The position numbers and the translations under genes are program-made. Positions 61,176-64,000 of a DNA stretch of 64,000 nucleotides are shown here, piece after piece (position 1 is the stretch's first letter; the number at the start of each line of letters is the position of its first letter). Origin of the DNA: Fluviirhizobium alvei (lineage in GTDB: Bacteria > Pseudomonadota > Alphaproteobacteria > Rhizobiales > Rhizobiaceae); NCBI RefSeq assembly GCF_030551875.1, contig NZ_JAUOZU010000008.1, forward strand, positions 186,001-250,000. The letters run 5' to 3'. The notes beneath the pieces are model-generated. The model did no database searches, was not told the DNA's origin, and worked only from the letters and a program-made list of their open reading frames with translations.

Positions 61176-64000
61176 TCAGCCTCCGAGTGCGTCTTCCAGG
61201 AAGGCCTGGAGCTGGGCCAGATGCTTGGACATCAGGCCGGTTGCCGGAGAAGCTGCTGCCGGGCGTCCGGTATAGCGGACACGCTGGTACTTGGCGTCGA
61301 TATGGGCCAGCACCCATTCGAGGTACGGATCGATGAAGGACCATGCCCCCATGTTCTTGGGCTCTTCCTGGCACCAGACCATTTCGGCCTGACGGAAACG
61401 GGAGAGCTCGTTGATCAGTGCCTTGGCCGGGAACGGATAGAGCTGTTCGATGCGCAGCAGGTAGACATCGTCGATGCCGCGCTTTTCGCGCTCTTCGAGC
61501 AGATCGTAATAGACCTTGCCCGTGCACATGACGACGCGACGGATCTTCGCATCCTTCTGCAGCTTGATCGGGCCGTCCTTGATCACTTCGGCATCGTCCC
61601 AGAGAAGACGATGGAACGAGCTTTCGCCCGCCATTTCCGAAAGGCTCGAGACGGCACGCTTGTGGCGCAGAAGCGACTTCGGCGTCATCAGGATCAGCGG
61701 CTTGCGGAAGTCGCGCTTCATCTGTCGGCGCAGGATGTGGAAGTAGTTCGCCGGCGTCGTGCAGTTGGCAACCTGCATATTGTCTTCCGCACAAAGCTGC
61801 AGGAAGCGCTCAAGACGGGCGGACGAGTGTTCCGGGCCCTGGCCTTCGTAACCATGCGGCAGCAGGCAGACGAGACCGGACATGCGCAGCCACTTGCGTT
61901 CACCCGACGAGATGAACTGGTCGAACACAACCTGGGCACCGTTGGCGAAATCGCCGAACTGGGCTTCCCAGAGCGTCAGCGCATTCGGACGCGCCAGCGA
62001 ATAGCCATATTCGAAGCCGAGCACCGCCTCTTCGGAAAGCATGGAGTTGATGACTTCATACTTCGCCTGGGTCGGCGAGAGATTGGCAAGCGGAATGTAA
62101 CGCTCTTCGGTTTCCTGGTCATAGAGGACCGAGTGGCGCTGCGAGAAGGTACCGCGCTCGCAATCCTGGCCGGACAGGCGGATCTTGTGACCGTCAAGGC
62201 AGAGCGAACCGAAGGCAAGTGCCTCGGCCATGGCCCAATCGATCCCTTCGCCGGTTTCGATCATCTGGGCACGGTTGTCCATGAAACGCTGGATCGTCTT
62301 GTGCGCCTTGAAGCCTTCGGGGATCGTCGACAGCTTCTTGCCGAGATCCTTGAGCCCCTTCATCGGAACCGCCGTCTTGCCGCGACGCTGTTCGTCGGCA
62401 TTGTCGGCGGTCCTCAGACCCGACCACAGACCATCGAGCCAATCGGCCTTGTTGGGCTTGTAGGTCTGGCCAGCCTCGAACTCCTGTTCGAGATGGGCGC
62501 GCCAATCGGCCTTCATCTTCTCGAGTTCGCCCTGGGTGATCAGGCCTTCGGCAATCAGCCGCTCGCCATAGAGCTGTACCACGGTCTTGTGGCTGCGGAT
62601 CACCTTGTACATCTTCGGCTGGGTGAAGGACGGTTCGTCGCCTTCATTGTGGCCGAAGCGACGGTAGCAGAACATGTCGATGACGACCGGCTTGTGGAAC
62701 TTCATCCGGAATTCGGTGGCCACCTTGGCGGCATAGACCACCGCTTCGGGATCGTCGCCGTTGACGTGGAAGATCGGCGCTTCGATCATCTTGGCGACGT
62801 CGGACGGATAGGGCGACGAGCGCGAGAAATGCGGGTTGGTGGTGAAGCCGATCTGGTTGTTGATGATGAAATGCATCGTGCCGGCCACACGGTGACCACG
62901 CAGGCCCGACAGGCCGAGAATTTCGGCAATCACGCCCTGGCCGGCAAAGGCGGCATCTCCGTGCAGCAGCAGCGGCAGCACCTTGACGCGCTCGCGCAGC
63001 GGAATGATGTCGCCTTCCCAGACCTTGGCGAGCTGGTCCTGCTTGGCGCGCGCCTTGCCCATGACCACCGGATCGACGATTTCGAGATGCGAGGGATTGG
63101 CCGTCAGCGACAGGTGTACCTTGTTGCCGTCGAATTCACGGTCCGAGGAGGCGCCAAGATGGTACTTCACGTCACCCGAGCCTTCGACATCGTCAGGGGC
63201 ATAGGAGCCGCCCTTGAACTCGTGGAAGACGGCGCGGTGCGGCTTGCCCATCACGTTGGTCAGAACGTTCAGGCGGCCACGATGGGCCATGCCGAGCACG
63301 ATTTCCTCGAGCCCTTCGGACCCGCCGCGCTTGATGATCTGTTCGAGCGCCGGAATCAGCGATTCGCCGCCATCGAGACCAAAGCGCTTGGTGCCCTTGT
63401 ACTTGACATCGATGAACTGTTCGAAACCTTCCGCCTCGATCAGCTTGGAGAGGATGGCCTTCTTGCCGTTGGCGGTGAATTCGACGCCCTTGTCGGGGCC
63501 TTCGATGCGTTCCTGGATCCAGGCCTTGGCTTCCGGGTCCGAGATATGCATGAACTCGACGCCAATATTACCGCAATAGGTGCGCTTCAGGATGTCGATC
63601 ATCTGGCGCACGGTCGCATATTCGAGGCCGAGCACGTGATCGATGAAGATCTTGCGGTCATAATCGGCTTCGGTGAAGCCATAGTTAGCCGGCGAAAGTT
63701 CGTTGTAATCGTCGACCGGATCGGCAAGGCCGAGCGGGTCGAGATTGGCATGCAGATGGCCGCGCATGCGATAGGCGCGGATCATCATGATGGCACGGAC
63801 GGAATCGCGTGCGGCCTGCTGGATTTCGAGCGGGCTCATCGGCTTGCCTGCCGCTTCGGCCTTGACCTCGATCTTCTTGGACACGGCCTTCTCGACCACC
63901 GGCCAGTCGCCATCGAGCGCGTTGACAAGTTCGCCATTGGCGCTCAGGGGCCAGTGCTTCTTCTGCCAGGAGGCGCCGTTGGCGGCCTTTGCGACATCGG
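61176..64000 (-). CDS. sucA: 2-oxoglutarate dehydrogenase E1, N-terminus beyond the window
   Basis: The gene runs off the right edge; about 940 C-terminal residues are present, and the reading frame continues unbroken to base 64000 (GASWQKKHWPLSANGELVNALDGDW). The ThDP-binding and active-site regions are intact: GMAHRGRLNVLTNVMGK, HGDAAFAGQGVI, the GTMHFIINNQIGFTT block, and the C-terminal WCQEEPKNMGAW. E1 decarboxylates 2-oxoglutarate and passes succinyl to the E2 lipoyl group. Any start within the window (for example GTG 63899) is internal to the gene. Confidence 0.97.
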   Translation of the reverse strand, partial: DVAKAANGASWQKKHWPLSANGELVNALDGDWPVVEKAVSKKIEVKAEAAGKPMSPLEIQQAARDSVRAIMMIRAYRMRGHLHANLDPLGLADPVDDYNELSPANYGFTEADYDRKIFIDHVLGLEYATVRQMIDILKRTYCGNIGVEFMHISDPEAKAWIQERIEGPDKGVEFTANGKKAILSKLIEAEGFEQFIDVKYKGTKRFGLDGGESLIPALEQIIKRGGSEGLEEIVLGMAHRGRLNVLTNVMGKPHRAVFHEFKGGSYAPDDVEGSGDVKYHLGASSDREFDGNKVHLSLTANPSHLEIVDPVVMGKARAKQDQLAKVWEGDIIPLRERVKVLPLLLHGDAAFAGQGVIAEILGLSGLRGHRVAGTMHFIINNQIGFTTNPHFSRSSPYPSDVAKMIEAPIFHVNGDDPEAVVYAAKVATEFRMKFHKPVVIDMFCYRRFGHNEGDEPSFTQPKMYKVIRSHKTVVQLYGERLIAEGLITQGELEKMKADWRAHLEQEFEAGQTYKPNKADWLDGLWSGLRTADNADEQRRGKTAVPMKGLKDLGKKLSTIPEGFKAHKTIQRFMDNRAQMIETGEGIDWAMAEALAFGSLCLDGHKIRLSGQDCERGTFSQRHSVLYDQETEERYIPLANLSPTQAKYEVINSMLSEEAVLGFEYGYSLARPNALTLWEAQFGDFANGAQVVFDQFISSGERKWLRMSGLVCLLPHGYEGQGPEHSSARLERFLQLCAEDNMQVANCTTPANYFHILRRQMKRDFRKPLILMTPKSLLRHKRAVSSLSEMAGESSFHRLLWDDAEVIKDGPIKLQKDAKIRRVVMCTGKVYYDLLEEREKRGIDDVYLLRIEQLYPFPAKALINELSRFRQAEMVWCQEEPKNMGAWSFIDPYLEWVLAHIDAKYQRVRYTGRPAAASPATGLMSKHLAQLQAFLEDALGG

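Noticed and set aside
1-64000. tRNA, rRNA, CRISPR arrays or IS elements
   Set aside because: Scanning the intergenic gaps on both strands by eye showed no cloverleaf, repeat-spacer pattern, transposase or terminal inverted repeats.

Overview
The window is a chromosomal segment of an alphaproteobacterium, most likely a member of the Rhizobiaceae (Rhizobium/Agrobacterium group). The evidence is the GC-rich coding sequence, the secA / peptidylprolyl isomerase / argJ / GNAT / mutT order, the hemC-hemD-Mic60-HemY_N cluster opposite tsaD-gpsA, an IalB-family protein, a SAM-II riboswitch ahead of metA, and a METTL20-type methyltransferase. These family and order judgements come from reading the translations; no database search was possible. 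Almost everything is tightly packed core genome. I see no IS element, prophage, CRISPR array, rRNA or tRNA, and no gene-free stretch longer than about 300 bases.

Layout. 1-6.1 kb: the 5' part of a citrate-lyase-like gene, a small membrane protein, a MoxR ATPase, riboswitch-controlled metA, an AT-richer orphan gene, a CoxE-type VWA protein, ubiG and a small lipoprotein. 6.2-15.1 kb: secA divergent from a parvulin, then argJ-GNAT-mutT, a small membrane protein, a methyltransferase, a low-molecular-weight phosphatase, a pterin dehydratase and a DUF1232 protein. 15.3-22.5 kb: IalB-like protein, rlmN, a DUF1287 protein, a beta-CASP nuclease and a three-gene ABC importer. 22.5-28.9 kb: a DGPF protein with an ECF42-type sigma factor, SDR and LysE genes, argG, and a marR-bcr efflux operon with a clear palindromic operator. 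29-32.8 kb: M3 oligopeptidase and a Tat-exported PhoD phosphatase. 32.9-36.3 kb: the most unusual locus, described below. 36.4-44.7 kb: two MFS exporters, typA, ppa, yggT, a DUF167 protein and a glutamine amidotransferase. 44.7-49.7 kb (minus strand): hemC-hemD-Mic60-HemY_N-TerB. 49.8-55.9 kb: tsaD-gpsA-yciI-EVE-METTL20, xerD, a TraB/GumN protein and a DUF2867 protein. 55.9-64 kb (minus strand): sucA (cut by the window end), a YciI-like gene, sucB, four accessory genes, lpdA and cytochrome b561.

The candidate undescribed system is at 32,894-36,291. Two paralogous small membrane proteins, both ending in a PPFLHW motif, flank a divergent prolipoprotein diacylglyceryl transferase (Lgt) homologue. 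This homologue keeps the arginine and HPxxLYE signatures but has Glu where Lgt has its catalytic His. The group is followed, with an ATGA-like overlap, by a radical SAM protein. That protein has the cysteine architecture of the archaeal MJ0619/tetraether-synthase family: an N-terminal CxxC...C centre, then CPYDCGLC, then CNLTCPVC. I infer a membrane-lipid modification locus with a phospholipid-handling partner. The chemistry is unknown.

Other points of interest are the SAM-II riboswitch, whose helix and pseudoknot can both be paired base by base, and MetA carrying Glu111, which predicts acetyl-CoA rather than succinyl-CoA use. There is also a MoxR/VWA pair split by metA and an orphan gene, and a YciI-like gene lodged between sucA and sucB.
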